DNA of 64,000 bases, taken from assembly GCA_029975555.1 (NCBI GenBank), contig JARKOY010000105.1, positions 1-64,000 of the forward strand, written 5' to 3'. Origin of the DNA: Spirochaetia bacterium. Its GTDB lineage: Bacteria > Spirochaetota > Spirochaetia > Treponematales > Rectinemataceae. Position numbers and translations under genes: made by a program. Below, one piece after another: positions 46,195 through 55,704 of the stretch. The notes below the pieces were generated by a model. It was not told the origin of the DNA and searched no databases. It saw nothing but the letters and a program-made list of their open reading frames with translations. Position 1 is the stretch's first letter. Each line of letters begins with the position of its first letter.

Positions 46195-47229
46195 TCATAG
46201 GTTCAGGCTTTCGTAAACGCTGCTACTTCCCACATTTTTCTGCATAATCTCAAAGTATTTGCCTGCTCCAACCGCTACGCATTCAAGGGGCCGCTCTGCA
46301 AGTATCACGGGCACCCCTGTCTCTTTAGCGATGAGCTTCGGCAGGCCCTTCAAGAGCGCACCGCCGCCCGAGAGGACGATGCCTCGCTCGACGATGTCTG
46401 CCGCCAATTCTGGCGGTGTCTTCCCGAGGGTTTTTTTCACTTCTTCGACGATGAGATTCACCGAATCCATAAGGGCTTCGCGAATTTCAACAGAATCGAC
46501 CTCAAAGCGTCGCGGCAACCCCGTAATCGCATCGGTGCCCTTTATCTCCATCTTCTCTATGGTTCTCTCCGGGCTTGCGTTTCCGATCTCGATCTTCAAT
46601 CTTTCTGCGGTCTGCTCACCTATGATGAGGTTGTGAATGTTCCGAATGTGCTTGACGATGGCATCGTCGAATTCGTCCCCACCGACGCGGATCGCGCTCG
46701 TTACTACCATGCCCTTCAAGGAAATTACGGAGATCTCGGTGGTGCCGCCCCCGATGTCGCAGATCATGTGGCCTGCGGGCTCCGTAATGGGGATGCCGGC
46801 GCCGATGGCTGCCGCGAGCGACTCTGCGATCACCTTCACCATCCGGGCCCCAGCCTTATATGTGGAGTCTATGACGGCATTTTCCTCCACCTTCGTGATG
46901 CATGTCGGTACGCCGACCACAACCCTTGGTTTAAAGAAGAGGGCCTTAGGGAACACCTTTTGAATGAAATATTTGATCATCTTCTCCGTCATGTCGGGAT
47001 CGGCTATCACGCCATCCCTCAGGGGGCGCTTGGCGATGATGTCAGTGGGTGTCCTCGAGAGCATTCCCTTGGCCTCGGTGCCGACGGCAACGAGGCGGTT
47101 CGTTCCCCTTTCGATGGCCACGACCGACGGCTCATTGAGTACTATGCCTTTTCCTTTCACATAGATGAGCGTATTGCATGTCCCGAGATCGATTCCGATG
47201 TCAGGACTGAACATGTCCAAAATACCCAC
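46195..47229 (-). CDS. mreB: Rod shape-determining actin homologue MreB
   Basis: This 344-residue bacterial actin forms membrane-bound filaments that guide wall synthesis. The phosphate loops are visible ([19 protein letters not shown] near residue 12 and [14 protein letters not shown] near 164), as is [12 protein letters not shown] near 288. The start is GTG 47229 with AAGGAGAA upstream. It leads the mreB-mreC-mreD-mrdA-rodA string, with a TPR gene 17 nt before it. Confidence 0.97.
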   Translation of the reverse strand: MGILDMFSPDIGIDLGTCNTLIYVKGKGIVLNEPSVVAIERGTNRLVAVGTEAKGMLSRTPTDIIAKRPLRDGVIADPDMTEKMIKYFIQKVFPKALFFKPRVVVGVPTCITKVEENAVIDSTYKAGARMVKVIAESLAAAIGAGIPITEPAGHMICDIGGGTTEISVISLKGMVVTSAIRVGGDEFDDAIVKHIRNIHNLIIGEQTAERLKIEIGNASPERTIEKMEIKGTDAITGLPRRFEVDSVEIREALMDSVNLIVEEVKKTLGKTPPELAADIVERGIVLSGGGALLKGLPKLIAKETGVPVILAERPLECVAVGAGKYFEIMQKNVGSSSVYESLNL

Positions 47230-47246
47230 TGTTCTTCTCCTTCCCC

Positions 47247-48185
47247 CTATAATTTCTCGGCCAAACGTCGCCGTGCCTCCACATGATGCGGATCAATCTG
47301 TACGACCTTCCTAAAAGCTGCCCGTGCACCCAACTGATCGTTCTGCTTGGAGTATACCAGACCGAGGCCGTACCAGGCATCCACGTTGAGGGGGTCGTCC
47401 TTCAAGACTTCTTGATATCGCTGGAGTGCGGCGTGCGTATCCCCCGCATCCAAGGTGTCCTGCGCGAGCAACAGCTTTGCCTTCAATCTGATCTTGGCAT
47501 CGGAGGCAGATGACTCGAGACGTGCAAGCAGGGCTCGCGCCTTCTCTCTCTGGCCAACGTTAGCATAGGTTATCGCGGCGGACAGCAGAAGGGTGTCCGC
47601 CGAATCATTTTTCAGGGCCAGCTCAAACCACTCTGCAGCACGGGCATAATCTTTTTTACCTGCATAGACTATGGCGAGATACTGCGGGATATCCTGCTGT
47701 TTGCTGCCTTTGTCCTTCGCCATGAGAAAATAGCGTTCCGCCATGTCGAACCAGGGATCCCCTTTCTGATAATAAGCCTTGGCGAGCACATAATATATCT
47801 GTGCTCTCATCTTTGCGGGAACGCCCACTGCAAGGGCTTTTCTGAGCGACACAACCGACTGTTCGAAGAACTGCTGTCGAGTCTCTTCGTCTTGAGCGTT
47901 GAGCCCCATGTAATATGAAGAAATACCCTCTACACTGAGATAGTATTCGTCAAAAGGGAAAACTTCTGTGGCCTTTCGAGATTCGCTCAGGGCCTTTTCG
48001 ACATCCCCCGAATTCCAGAGCGCCGCGAGCGCTGCGTGCGACAGAATGTTTTTTGAGTTTTGGGTATGAATGAGCCAATAAACGCCAAACGACGACACAG
48101 AGACAACGACGATCGCTATGCCAATGAACCACAAGGATTTCCTGGGCGAGCCTGGCCTCTTCCTTCGAAAAAATCTCCTGGACAT
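47247..48185 (-). CDS. Membrane-anchored TPR protein upstream of mreB
   Basis: This 312-residue protein has a basic N-terminus ([12 protein letters not shown]), one membrane helix (about residues 17-38), and seven or so TPR-like repeats to the C-terminus, ending [14 protein letters not shown]. Its position 17 nt before mreB suggests a part in cell-shape or envelope assembly, which is inference. The frame is open to 48293 but that part overlaps rnpB. An extended -10 box ends 10 nt before the ATG and there is no Shine-Dalgarno sequence, so the mRNA is almost leaderless. Confidence 0.8.
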   Translation of the reverse strand: MSRRFFRRKRPGSPRKSLWFIGIAIVVVSVSSFGVYWLIHTQNSKNILSHAALAALWNSGDVEKALSESRKATEVFPFDEYYLSVEGISSYYMGLNAQDEETRQQFFEQSVVSLRKALAVGVPAKMRAQIYYVLAKAYYQKGDPWFDMAERYFLMAKDKGSKQQDIPQYLAIVYAGKKDYARAAEWFELALKNDSADTLLLSAAITYANVGQREKARALLARLESSASDAKIRLKAKLLLAQDTLDAGDTHAALQRYQEVLKDDPLNVDAWYGLGLVYSKQNDQLGARAAFRKVVQIDPHHVEARRRLAEKL

Positions 48186-48195
48186 TATGTACGAC

Positions 48196-48224
48196 AGTAT
48201 ATCAAAAAAAGGCGGGCCTGTAAG
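48196..48224 (-). promoter_or_regulatory. Promoter of the TPR-mre string, overlapping the rnpB end
   Basis: On the minus strand TGATATACT is an extended -10 element (TATACT at 48196-48201, TG at 48203-48204), with CTTACA at 48219-48224 as a -35 candidate 17 bp upstream. The -35 lies in the rnpB 3' stem and the spacer holds its T-run. Transcription should start near 48189, 4 nt before the ATG at 48185. Confidence 0.5.
48204..48220 (-). terminator. rnpB 3' end and terminator
   Basis: The 3' half of the P1 stem (CAGGCCCGCC) is followed directly by seven T on the minus strand. The closed P1 helix may serve as the terminator stem. The TPR gene promoter begins in the same bases. Confidence 0.6.
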
Positions 48225-48599
48225 CCGGGTTCTGTATGCGTCGGGTGCCGTTCCGCACCCTCTGCACGGCTGCCATCTCTCTGGATGTATCATTACTGAT
48301 ACATTCTAGCGGTCTACCCGCGATTTTTTGCCGCGCTGTGCGGCATGGACGGGCAGTCCATCGCTGTTTGACCTTGCTCGCGATGAGGCTTGCCATGCCA
48401 TTCCCATTACTGGAAATGCGGTGAGCTCTTACCTCGCCTTTTCACCCTTACCGCCTTGCGGCGGCGGTATGTTTTCTGTGGCGCTGTCTGTACAGAAGAG
48501 GAGTTGTGCTCCCCCCTGCCCCGGATGTTATCCGGCATCGTGCCCTGCCGAGCCCGGACTTTCCTCAAGCACACCTGCTTGCGGCAGCCCAGCCCGCCT
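48211..48599 (-). ncRNA. rnpB: RNase P RNA (bacterial class A)
   Basis: This is the catalytic RNA that trims tRNA 5' leaders, about 389 nt. On the minus strand it has the conserved 5' core GAGGAAAGTCCGGGCTC, the AAGGTCAAACAG-type internal segment, and the 3' core GAACCCGGCTTACAG. The P1 ends pair (GGCGGGCTG at the 5' end with CAGGCCCGCC at the 3' end). A run of seven T follows at 48204-48210. It begins only 9 bp after the zinc-ribbon gene, whose last codons contain its promoter. Confidence 0.94.
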
Positions 48600-48608
48600 A
48601 ATATTCAC

Positions 48609-49532
48609 TCATTCATCCATTGTATCGATGAAAAAGTCATTGTCAATCAATGGCTCGCTCTGTGCTCTCTTTTTACGCGCAGAGCTCCGCTTGGGCTTCC
48701 CCAGTGTCTCGTCTGTGTCGTCGTTCGATTCAGAGTCCTCGCCTTCCTCATTCTCATCTTCGTTCAGATCAACGAGCGAACCTGCGAGGATTTCCTCCAT
48801 GGACTCGTCGGTTTCAATCTCTTCGTAATACAGAATGCGGGAGCAGTATGGGCAGAACACGATTTTGTCGGCCTGACGCACTTCATTCACGAAGTTTGTC
48901 GGCAAAATCATATGGCACCCCGTGCACACCACACCATGAATCGGCACAATGCCCATGCCCGACTTACTCCGGATGATGCGCTCAAATTTAAACTTTAGGT
49001 CTTCATCCAGCTCGTGGGTGAGATCGTTCTCCTTGGCCCGCAACGTCTCTATCTCTTGGGATATCTCTTTGCTGTGCTCCTCGATTTCGGCGCGCTTCTG
49101 GGCGATTTCAGACTCGAGGGTCGACACCGATATTTCTATGCGGTGCAGCCTGTCGTCGATGTCGGCGAAGCGGCGCTCTTCCTCTTGGATTCTGCGGCGG
49201 AAGTCCTGCTCTTTTTCAGATGCCTCTCTGATCTCTTTATTGACGGCGTCGTATTCACGCTGCGTCGTTATGCCGTCCATCTGCTTTTCGGCGTTCTCAC
49301 GCTTCATCTCTGCCTCTTGGAGCGCCTGTCTAAGCTCTTTGAGGCTCGCCTCGGACTTCTCATATTGCTCCTTCACCTCGGAAAACGACTTTTTTTCTCG
49401 CGAGAGCATCTGGTTCTGGATTTCGATGGTCTTGGGCATCGCCTCAAGCTGCTTCTCCAGTTCCACCCGTTTGCTGAGCATCTCTTGATACTGCCTCAGC
49501 GTCTCGAACACCTCATCCATTCTCATGGGCAT
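48609..49532 (-). CDS. Coiled-coil protein with C4 zinc ribbon (DUF164/CdsZ-like)
   Basis: This 307-residue protein has a long coiled coil (about residues 15-180), then a C4 zinc ribbon with CTGC near 203-206 and CPYC near 227-230, and an acidic, low-complexity tail of about 70 residues. The coiled coil plus zinc ribbon matches the DUF164 family, whose cellular role is poorly defined. It starts 14 nt after the rpoD stop, with a GAGGT sequence upstream. Its 3' end carries the rnpB promoter. Confidence 0.85.
   Translation of the reverse strand: MPMRMDEVFETLRQYQEMLSKRVELEKQLEAMPKTIEIQNQMLSREKKSFSEVKEQYEKSEASLKELRQALQEAEMKRENAEKQMDGITTQREYDAVNKEIREASEKEQDFRRRIQEEERRFADIDDRLHRIEISVSTLESEIAQKRAEIEEHSKEISQEIETLRAKENDLTHELDEDLKFKFERIIRSKSGMGIVPIHGVVCTGCHMILPTNFVNEVRQADKIVFCPYCSRILYYEEIETDESMEEILAGSLVDLNEDENEEGEDSESNDDTDETLGKPKRSSARKKRAQSEPLIDNDFFIDTMDE
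48619..48646 (-). promoter_or_regulatory. rnpB promoter inside the zinc-ribbon gene
   Basis: On the minus strand a consensus TTGACA (48641-48646) and TACAAT (48619-48624) are 16 bp apart, within the last 13 codons of the upstream gene. Transcription should start near 48612, about 13 nt before the mature 5' end. Confidence 0.65.
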
Positions 49533-49545
49533 AATGGTACCTCGA

Positions 49546-51273
49546 TTAATGATCTATATAATCCCGAAGCTTCTGGCTCCGCTTGAATTGTCGCAACTTC
49601 TTGAGCGCCTTCGCCTCGATCTGCCGAATTCGCTCGCGAGTGACATTAAAATACAGGCCAACCTCTTCCAATGTCAATGAATATCCTTCGTCCAGGCCGA
49701 AGCGCATGCGCAGCACTTCCTGTTCGCGCTTGGGAAGCGTCGCAAGCACCATGCGGAGCTGCTCCTGCAACAGGTTGTAATCGGTCTTGACGGCCGGATT
49801 TTCCACCTCCTTGTCCTCGATGAAATCCTGAAGAAGGGAGTCTTCATCTTCACCGATGGGCGTATCGAGGGATACAGGCTCTCGTGCAACATTTTTAACG
49901 GCCTTGACTCTGTCGATCTCCCACCCAAGCTGGGCTGCGACCTCCTCGTCCGTGGGCTCTCGGCCAAGTTTCTGCATGAGTTGCCGCGATTCCCGCACGA
50001 CCTTGTTTATCTGCTCAATCATGTGCACGGGCACGCGGATGGTCCTCGCCTGGTCCGAGATCGAGCGAGTTATGGCCTGGCGTATCCACCAGGTCGCATA
50101 GGTGGAAAATTTGTACCCTTTGCGGTACTCGAATTTTTCCACGGCCTTGATGAGGCCGATGTTGCCTTCCTGAACGAGATCGAAGAATTGCATGCCCCGG
50201 TTCGTGTACTTCTTCGCGATCGAGACCACGAGCCTCAGGTTGGCTTTGATGAGCTTGTCTTTTGCGCTCTTCATCATTTTGCGGCCCCGATTTACCTCGC
50301 GGGCCATGGAAATAATCTTGTCGATCGGAGTCTCAAAAGTATTCTCGATGTCCTTGAGTTTTTTTTCGTTCACCTGGAGTTGGCGAATCCGATCTTTGAT
50401 CTCTTCTGCGCTGAGGCCAAGCCGTTGCTCGATTGCTTCCCGTTTTTCCTTGATCGTGAGGTTCCGTCCGAGCGCCCTCAAATCCTTGGATGATGCGATT
50501 TGAAGTATACCCTCGACCCTATCCTGCTCCTTGCGATAGCGGATGATTTTCTTCGCAGCGGCGATGAACTTCTCCGAAAAGGCCGTGATCTCTTCGGGAT
50601 GAATGTCCATGGCGTTCACAACCGGCAGCAGGCGTTCTCGGATCTCCTTGAGCTGCTCATCCTCGAAGATATCCCCACCCTTGGCGATGACCTGTTTTTT
50701 AAGCTCGATATAGCCCTTCAGGTCCGCGGCGCAGCAGTCGATCAGTTCCTTATAGAACTGATTGAGCCTCCTGCGCTCGGCGATTTTCTCCGTATTTTCT
50801 TTCTTTTGAAGCGAAAGGTCCTTGGGTTCCTTCCGTGTCGCTTTTACGACGATCTGATAAAATTCCGGAATCAACATTCCCGACTTGCGGAGCGTATTCT
50901 TGATGATGTCTTCACCTTGCTCCATTGTCCTCGAGAGCTCGACTTCCTGTTCGGCCGTCAGGAGGTTTTCTCGCCCGATATCCCTCAGATAGAGACGGAC
51001 GGGGTCATCGCTCGCCATCTCCTTGTCGTTGGCGACCATCTTGCTCTTCGATGGAATCGCGATCAGCTTGGGAAGAGGCTCCTCTTCAATCTGTACATCC
51101 TCTTCTATTTTGACGTTGCTGCTGACGAGGAGGTTGATGATCGCCTCCATTTTGTCGGAATTGAGAATCTGTTCCGGGAGCATGTCTGAAAGCTCGTCGA
51201 AACTTATCGTCTTTTTTTCTTTTGCGTATTCAAGCACTTTTACGATGGCGGGATCGAGCTCTATATCACTCAT
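49546..51273 (-). CDS. rpoD: RNA polymerase primary sigma factor (sigma-70)
   Basis: This 575-residue housekeeping sigma factor has region 1.2 ([13 protein letters not shown] near residue 88), a nonconserved insertion of about 200 residues, region 2 ([20 protein letters not shown] and [12 protein letters not shown]) and region 4 with the helix-turn-helix [24 protein letters not shown]. The conserved -10-recognition residues agree with the TATAAT-like boxes found through the window. It overlaps dnaG by 8 bp, the classical dnaG-rpoD pair. Confidence 0.97.
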   Translation of the reverse strand: MSDIELDPAIVKVLEYAKEKKTISFDELSDMLPEQILNSDKMEAIINLLVSSNVKIEEDVQIEEEPLPKLIAIPSKSKMVANDKEMASDDPVRLYLRDIGRENLLTAEQEVELSRTMEQGEDIIKNTLRKSGMLIPEFYQIVVKATRKEPKDLSLQKKENTEKIAERRRLNQFYKELIDCCAADLKGYIELKKQVIAKGGDIFEDEQLKEIRERLLPVVNAMDIHPEEITAFSEKFIAAAKKIIRYRKEQDRVEGILQIASSKDLRALGRNLTIKEKREAIEQRLGLSAEEIKDRIRQLQVNEKKLKDIENTFETPIDKIISMAREVNRGRKMMKSAKDKLIKANLRLVVSIAKKYTNRGMQFFDLVQEGNIGLIKAVEKFEYRKGYKFSTYATWWIRQAITRSISDQARTIRVPVHMIEQINKVVRESRQLMQKLGREPTDEEVAAQLGWEIDRVKAVKNVAREPVSLDTPIGEDEDSLLQDFIEDKEVENPAVKTDYNLLQEQLRMVLATLPKREQEVLRMRFGLDEGYSLTLEEVGLYFNVTRERIRQIEAKALKKLRQFKRSQKLRDYIDH

Positions 51274-53062
51274 CGATATCTCCTCCCGTGGCTTGGGCCT
51301 TGAGTTCTCCGTCTATTTTCATAATTTCTTCTAATATCATTTTCTCCTGCGCGATATCCCCATCTCCTGCCTTCACGGACTGGAGCTGTGCCACCAGCTT
51401 TTTTCTTTCTTTTTCCAAGGCAGCCTTTCGTTTCTGGGCCAGACCATCCTGGAGTATCTTCTCGATTCCAGCCTTCAGCTCGCCTGAGGCATCAACCTCG
51501 CGGACGAATCGCACCGCCGCATCGTCGGCACACAGGGAAAGAATGCCGTCGACATCTTGGACACCCTCTTTTTGAGCCTCTTGAAGCGCTGAAAAAAGGT
51601 CTCTCGCCCTTGGATCATCGATGCTGTCGCTGTCCAGATGCTCCGACAAAAGCCGAAAGGGGTCGCTCGACAAAATGGCCGCCGCGACAAATACCAAATC
51701 CGATGTTCGTGCTGAATGTGAAGTGCCTGACGATGATGACGAAGCGGAAGCGTTCATTGAACGATATATCCCCGATACTTTTGCTTTTGCGTAATCCATT
51801 TCAACCGCATGGGCGCCGACCCCCAGCGTTCGCCCTATTTCCTTTATATACTCCTGGCGCCGAACGTCGGAATCGAGAGCATCTAGAAAGGGAAATAAGA
51901 AAGAGACTGCCTTCGCCTTTCCCTCCATTGTCGAGATGTCGAAAAGTTGGCCGGCACGTGTAAGCAAAAAATGTCCAGCGTTTATAGTATTTTTCGCCAT
52001 TCTCGTCAATTCCCCTGCCCCCTTCTTCTCCAAAATCTCCGAAGCATCCTTGCCACCTTCCGGCAAGAGCACCGACGTCTCAAGCCCCACCGCGGCGGCG
52101 ATCGAGCACGCGCGTTCGGCGGCGTGCAAGCCAGCCTCGTCGCTGTCAAAACAGAGCACGACTTTTGAAGCTCGGCGACGGATAGCCATGGCCTGGTGGC
52201 TGGTAAACGCGGTCCCCAGAGGGGCGACGGCATTCGTTATGCCTGCGGCGTGAAAAGAGAGCACGTCCATATATCCTTCGCAGATAAGTGCTTCATCTAA
52301 ACTCTTAATGGAATCGATGGCTTGTGAAAGCGCGAAAAGCGTGTCTTGTTTCTTGAAAATCACCGTCTCGGGGCTATTGATATACTTTGGCCCCTCTTGA
52401 TCCATCGCGCGCCCTCCAAACGCAATGATCCTCCCCCTTGCATCGCTGATCGGAAACATGATGCGGTCGGCGAACAAGGGCCAATATTGATTATTTTTCG
52501 AAAACAGGCCGCTGTGCTTAAGAAAATTATCGGAATATCCCTTCGTTTTGAGAAATGAATACAGCCACTGCCTGTTCGCGGGCGCATAGCCGAGGCTGAA
52601 TTTTTCGATGAGGTCATCGCCCAGCCCTCTCTTGTGGAGCACATCCAACGCCCTCTGCCCTGAAGGATGGTTGATGAGAAACCAATGAAATGTCTTTGAG
52701 AGCCTGTCATACAGTTCAAACAGGGCCTGGCGATCTTTCTCGCCCTCGGCCGCGTATTCGGATTCTTCGAATTGAAGCTGCACACCAGCCTTTCGGGCGA
52801 GTTCTTCCATTGCCTCCGTGTAGGTCAGCTTCTCGACGTCCATGAGAAATTGGATTATCGAACCACCCTTGTGACAGCCGAAACAATAGAAGAGCCCTGT
52901 ATCGCTGCTCACCGAAAACGAGGGTGTCTTCTCTGTATGGAATGGGCAGAGCCCCCAGTATGAGGCTCCTTTTTTCTGAAGGCGAACATGCTCCTGATAC
53001 ACAGAAAGAAAATCCGTCTTGTCGAGTATTTCTTGTCTGATCTGTGGTGATATTCGCGCCAT
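51266..53062 (-). CDS. dnaG: DNA primase
   Basis: This 598-residue enzyme makes RNA primers for replication. The N-terminal zinc-binding domain has Cys39, His42, Cys60 and Cys63; the TOPRIM core contains [17 protein letters not shown] and CFDSDEAG. The C-terminal part is the helicase-binding region. The ATG at 53062 has AGGATAAG upstream and lies 7 bp after the mltG stop; the open frame to 53101 overlaps mltG. Confidence 0.96.
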   Translation of the reverse strand: MARISPQIRQEILDKTDFLSVYQEHVRLQKKGASYWGLCPFHTEKTPSFSVSSDTGLFYCFGCHKGGSIIQFLMDVEKLTYTEAMEELARKAGVQLQFEESEYAAEGEKDRQALFELYDRLSKTFHWFLINHPSGQRALDVLHKRGLGDDLIEKFSLGYAPANRQWLYSFLKTKGYSDNFLKHSGLFSKNNQYWPLFADRIMFPISDARGRIIAFGGRAMDQEGPKYINSPETVIFKKQDTLFALSQAIDSIKSLDEALICEGYMDVLSFHAAGITNAVAPLGTAFTSHQAMAIRRRASKVVLCFDSDEAGLHAAERACSIAAAVGLETSVLLPEGGKDASEILEKKGAGELTRMAKNTINAGHFLLTRAGQLFDISTMEGKAKAVSFLFPFLDALDSDVRRQEYIKEIGRTLGVGAHAVEMDYAKAKVSGIYRSMNASASSSSSGTSHSARTSDLVFVAAAILSSDPFRLLSEHLDSDSIDDPRARDLFSALQEAQKEGVQDVDGILSLCADDAAVRFVREVDASGELKAGIEKILQDGLAQKRKAALEKERKKLVAQLQSVKAGDGDIAQEKMILEEIMKIDGELKAQATGGDIDE

Positions 53063-53069
53063 TCTTATC

Positions 53070-54077
53070 CTAGAGCCCCTTCGGAATGATCGCCACTTCA
53101 TTGTGTTCAGCCAACGTACGAGAAAATCGATGTTTTCCGGAAGAGGCGTTCTCTAATCTAAAATACAGAAAATCCGTTTCCGAGGGAAATAATACGGCTC
53201 TAAGGCTTATTTCTCCAGGGTTCGAGATCGGTCCCGGGGGCAAACCTCTGTGAATGTAGGTATTATAAGGATCTTTTACTCTCAAATCATTGTAGTACAC
53301 GACCGAAGGATGTGGTCGCCCCAGATGTTCTGTCAACACATAGACCACTGTGGCACAAGACTGCAAGGGCATCTGTGCCGCAAGCCGATTGAAGAACACC
53401 GAAGCGATGATCGGCGCGTCTTCCGGTAGTCGGTACTCTCTCTCGACTATAGAGGCAAGGATGACATCTCGATGAAGTTCCTCTTCAGGGATCTGTTGTC
53501 CCCCTATCTTCTTGATGACTGCACGGAAGTTGGAAACCATCTGCTCGATGATCTCTTGAGGATCGCTTTTCTCTTCAAAGAAATAGGTGTCGGGGAAGAG
53601 ATAGCCTTCACAGGTTGCGGCAGGAATACCCAATGTTTCGGCGAATTCCGGGTTGTTTACTTCTTTCAAAAAAGCTTCCTTGGACACGATGTTCTGAGAT
53701 TCCAAAATCTGGGCTATTTGACTGGCTGTCCTGCCCTCAGGAATGATCACTTTCTTGGCCATGGTCTCTCCACGGACCAATTTTTGGGCGACTAAAAACG
53801 GCGAAAGCAGAGGGGCAAAGCTGTAGGTCCCTGGCTTTATTGTGCGATCTGCCCCAAAAAGGCGCATGCAGAACCCAAAGACTTTCGACGAAGGGATGAC
53901 GTGCGCATCCTTAAGCTCACGCGCTACAGCGCTGAGGCTTGCGCCTTTTCTGATTTTTATTTCGACGCCGTCCTTCCTAAAAGGCGGAATCACCATCAAA
54001 ATGCTGAAGACAAGCAATACGATGATACCTAAGAGCGCAATGAACTGTCCGAAGGCCTTCATTGTAGAAGATCTCAT
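53070..54077 (-). CDS. mltG: Endolytic transglycosylase MltG
   Basis: This 335-residue inner-membrane enzyme cleaves nascent glycan strands. It has one N-terminal helix (about residues 10-30) and the YceG domain with EGYLFPDTYFF near 160, VILASIVEREYR (catalytic Glu) near 208, the QSCATVVYVL segment and the YNTYIHRGLPPGPISNPG motif near 275. I place the start at 54077, where ATG overlaps the ykgJ stop (ATGA); the frame also opens at 54089. Confidence 0.93.
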   Translation of the reverse strand: MRSSTMKAFGQFIALLGIIVLLVFSILMVIPPFRKDGVEIKIRKGASLSAVARELKDAHVIPSSKVFGFCMRLFGADRTIKPGTYSFAPLLSPFLVAQKLVRGETMAKKVIIPEGRTASQIAQILESQNIVSKEAFLKEVNNPEFAETLGIPAATCEGYLFPDTYFFEEKSDPQEIIEQMVSNFRAVIKKIGGQQIPEEELHRDVILASIVEREYRLPEDAPIIASVFFNRLAAQMPLQSCATVVYVLTEHLGRPHPSVVYYNDLRVKDPYNTYIHRGLPPGPISNPGEISLRAVLFPSETDFLYFRLENASSGKHRFSRTLAEHNEVAIIPKGL

Positions 54078-54559
54078 TGTGCGCCCCATTCGGTCTCCAG
54101 TCCTTTTAGTTCCGCAACGTCTTCAATTGACAGCGGTGGATTTTGGCGACGCTCTACGATCGCATTTAGGATTGTTTCAGAAGGAACGATTGCACCTTGC
54201 CCGATTCCTGGGCATGCGTTACCTTCTTCCGTCCAGCGCTGTTCATCCTCCAACACGCTCTCCCAAAAAGGGTAGGTCCTGCACTGCGCCGGTCTGACCT
54301 CATAGACGACGCACCCCTCTCGCCCCAGAAAAATGCAGTCATGATTCTCCTTTTCCTTGAGGCTCAATGTAAGGGTAATGCCTATGTTGATGGGTCTACA
54401 ATACTCGAAGGCGAACGTGCGCTTGGAGACATGCAGATAGTTGCTTAAGGCCTCCAGGTCTTTTTGAGAGAGCCATACATATCCTGGCTGGCCACCGCAG
54501 CACTGATTGCAGCGCACACATACGAAACGATGTGGTCTGGAGAGCATTCCTTGATCCAT
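54074..54559 (-). CDS. ykgJ: YkgJ-family cysteine cluster protein
   Basis: This 161-residue protein has the family's cysteine pattern: CVRCNQCCGG near residues 15-24, then EYC, DCIFLGREGCVVYEVRPAQCRTYP in the middle. It may bind iron-sulfur or zinc; the function is unknown. The frame is open to 54814, but that extension is the translated tRNA-Tyr and tRNA-Thr genes, so I start at ATG 54559. The start lies only 12 nt after the tRNA terminator's T-run. Confidence 0.82.
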   Translation of the reverse strand: MDQGMLSRPHRFVCVRCNQCCGGQPGYVWLSQKDLEALSNYLHVSKRTFAFEYCRPINIGITLTLSLKEKENHDCIFLGREGCVVYEVRPAQCRTYPFWESVLEDEQRWTEEGNACPGIGQGAIVPSETILNAIVERRQNPPLSIEDVAELKGLETEWGAQ

Positions 54560-54571
54560 ATCATCACCAAC

Positions 54572-54610
54572 AAAAAAGGGCTGCCCAAGAAAAAAATCCT
54601 TGGACAACCC
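54572..54610 (-). terminator. Terminator after tRNA-Tyr
   Basis: On the minus strand GGGTTGTCCAAG (54610-54599) pairs with CTTGGGCAGCCC (54589-54578), a 12-bp stem with two G-U pairs, followed by six T at 54577-54572. This is a clear intrinsic terminator for the two-tRNA transcript. Some read-through may reach ykgJ. Confidence 0.85.
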
Positions 54611-54614
54611 GTTG

Positions 54615-54697
54615 TGGGGAGAGAAGGATTTGAACCTTCGAAGGCGAAAGCCAACAGATTTACAGTCTGCCCCCTTTGACCACTCGGGAATCTCCCC
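54615..54697 (-). tRNA. tRNA-Tyr (GTA)
   Basis: This 83-nt type II tRNA has acceptor GGGGAGA pairing with TCTCCCC, anticodon GTA at 54663-54661 in the loop CTGTAAA, a long variable arm and the T-arm GGTTCAAATCC. No CCA is encoded. It is 26 nt after tRNA-Thr and followed by an intrinsic terminator. Confidence 0.95.
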
Positions 54698-54723
54698 AAT
54701 GAATGATGGACTTCCGTCCCTCG

Positions 54724-54796
54724 AGCCATCTCCCGGAATCGAACCGGGGACCCCGAGATTACAAGTCACGTGCTCTGCCAACTGAGCTAAGATGGC
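54724..54796 (-). tRNA. tRNA-Thr (TGT)
   Basis: This 73-nt tRNA has acceptor GCCATCT pairing with AGATGGC, anticodon TGT at 54763-54761, D-loop TTAGCTCAGTTGGCAGAGC and T-loop GGTTCGATTCC. The discriminator base is T and no CCA is encoded. It leads a two-gene transcript with tRNA-Tyr. Confidence 0.95.
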
Positions 54797-54812
54797 GTGG
54801 GCAACGTTGGGC

Positions 54813-54842
54813 ACTATATACGAAAGATCAGGATTTCGTCAA
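54813..54842 (-). promoter_or_regulatory. Promoter of the tRNA-Thr/tRNA-Tyr unit
   Basis: On the minus strand TTGACG at 54837-54842 is followed by TATATA (54815-54820, 16-bp spacer) or TATAGT (54813-54818, 18-bp spacer). It lies 17 nt before the tRNA-Thr 5' end. Confidence 0.6.
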
Positions 54843-54904
54843 GGCCTCGCGAGGTTTTCCTGTGGATGATCTGTGCCTGATACGCGGAGCCTCTGGCATC
54901 CTTC

Positions 54905-55666
54905 CTAAAATACCGAGGTGCCGTTGAGCGAAGGATCGTGGAACGCCCTGGGGTGAATTTCGACCAGGCTCACGGCAATAAAGCCCTGGGAGACTGCATG
55001 GTGATCCGAAAAAACGTCAGGCGTGCGTTCCTGCCTTCCCTCGGCGAGAAAACAATAGGTATAGCCATCCGCACCATCAAAGCATTTGAGATTGTCGAAG
55101 TATCTGTTCTTGCCCGGCGAGGCCCAAACTGCCTTCAAATCTCTGCATGAGGTCGATGGCCCGTTGATATTGATGAAAGAATCGGGCTTCCACAGGGCCA
55201 CAAGGCGCTCAAGGTTGTCCGTAAGAAATGAAGTCAGCCCCCGATACTCGAGATTCTCGCCGAAGGCTGCGCAAGATACTGCGATCGCGGGTATGCCCAC
55301 AAGCGCAGCCTGTCTTGCCGCACCGCAGGTTCCGGAGTAGATGATGTCGGTGCCGAGATTCGGGCCCCTGTTGATCCCAGAGATCACCACATCGGGCATC
55401 TCGTGGAGCACGGCGAGGCCTGCCACAATGATACAGTCGGCAGGCGTCCCGGAGCAGCTGTAGCGGAAATCCCCCAATTTCTTGATTTTCGTGGGCCTCT
55501 TCAAGGTCATCGCATGGCTGACACCCGATCGCTCATGTTCCGGCGCGACAGTCCACACTTCATGACGTGGCTCCCCCTTTTCGTCTCTCAATCCATGCAA
55601 GGCATCGATGAGTGCACCCAGTCCATCTGATTGTATACCGTCATCATTCGTCAATAGTATCCTCAT
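54905..55666 (-). CDS. surE: 5'/3'-nucleotidase SurE
   Basis: This 253-residue metal-dependent phosphatase acts on nucleoside monophosphates. The N-terminus MRILLTNDDGI contains the catalytic NDD motif, followed by APEHERSGVSHAMT, SGTPADC and ISGINRGPNLGTDIIYSGTCGAAR, all family hallmarks. The start has GGAG upstream. It follows the galactokinase gene on the same strand by 38 nt. Confidence 0.95.
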   Translation of the reverse strand: MRILLTNDDGIQSDGLGALIDALHGLRDEKGEPRHEVWTVAPEHERSGVSHAMTLKRPTKIKKLGDFRYSCSGTPADCIIVAGLAVLHEMPDVVISGINRGPNLGTDIIYSGTCGAARQAALVGIPAIAVSCAAFGENLEYRGLTSFLTDNLERLVALWKPDSFININGPSTSCRDLKAVWASPGKNRYFDNLKCFDGADGYTYCFLAEGRQERTPDVFSDHHAVSQGFIAVSLVEIHPRAFHDPSLNGTSVF

Positions 55667-55704
55667 GTGAGCTCCAATCGTACATATTGTTGCGGAAGTT
55701 TGAT

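Noticed and set aside
48186-48293. N-terminal extension of the TPR protein
   Set aside because: It lies within the rnpB 3' end; the ATG at 48185 has its own promoter directly upstream.
54560-54814. Reading ykgJ as a 247-residue protein from 54814
   Set aside because: The extra N-terminal residues (ILAQLAEHVTCNLGVPGS and similar) are the translated tRNA-Thr and tRNA-Tyr genes.
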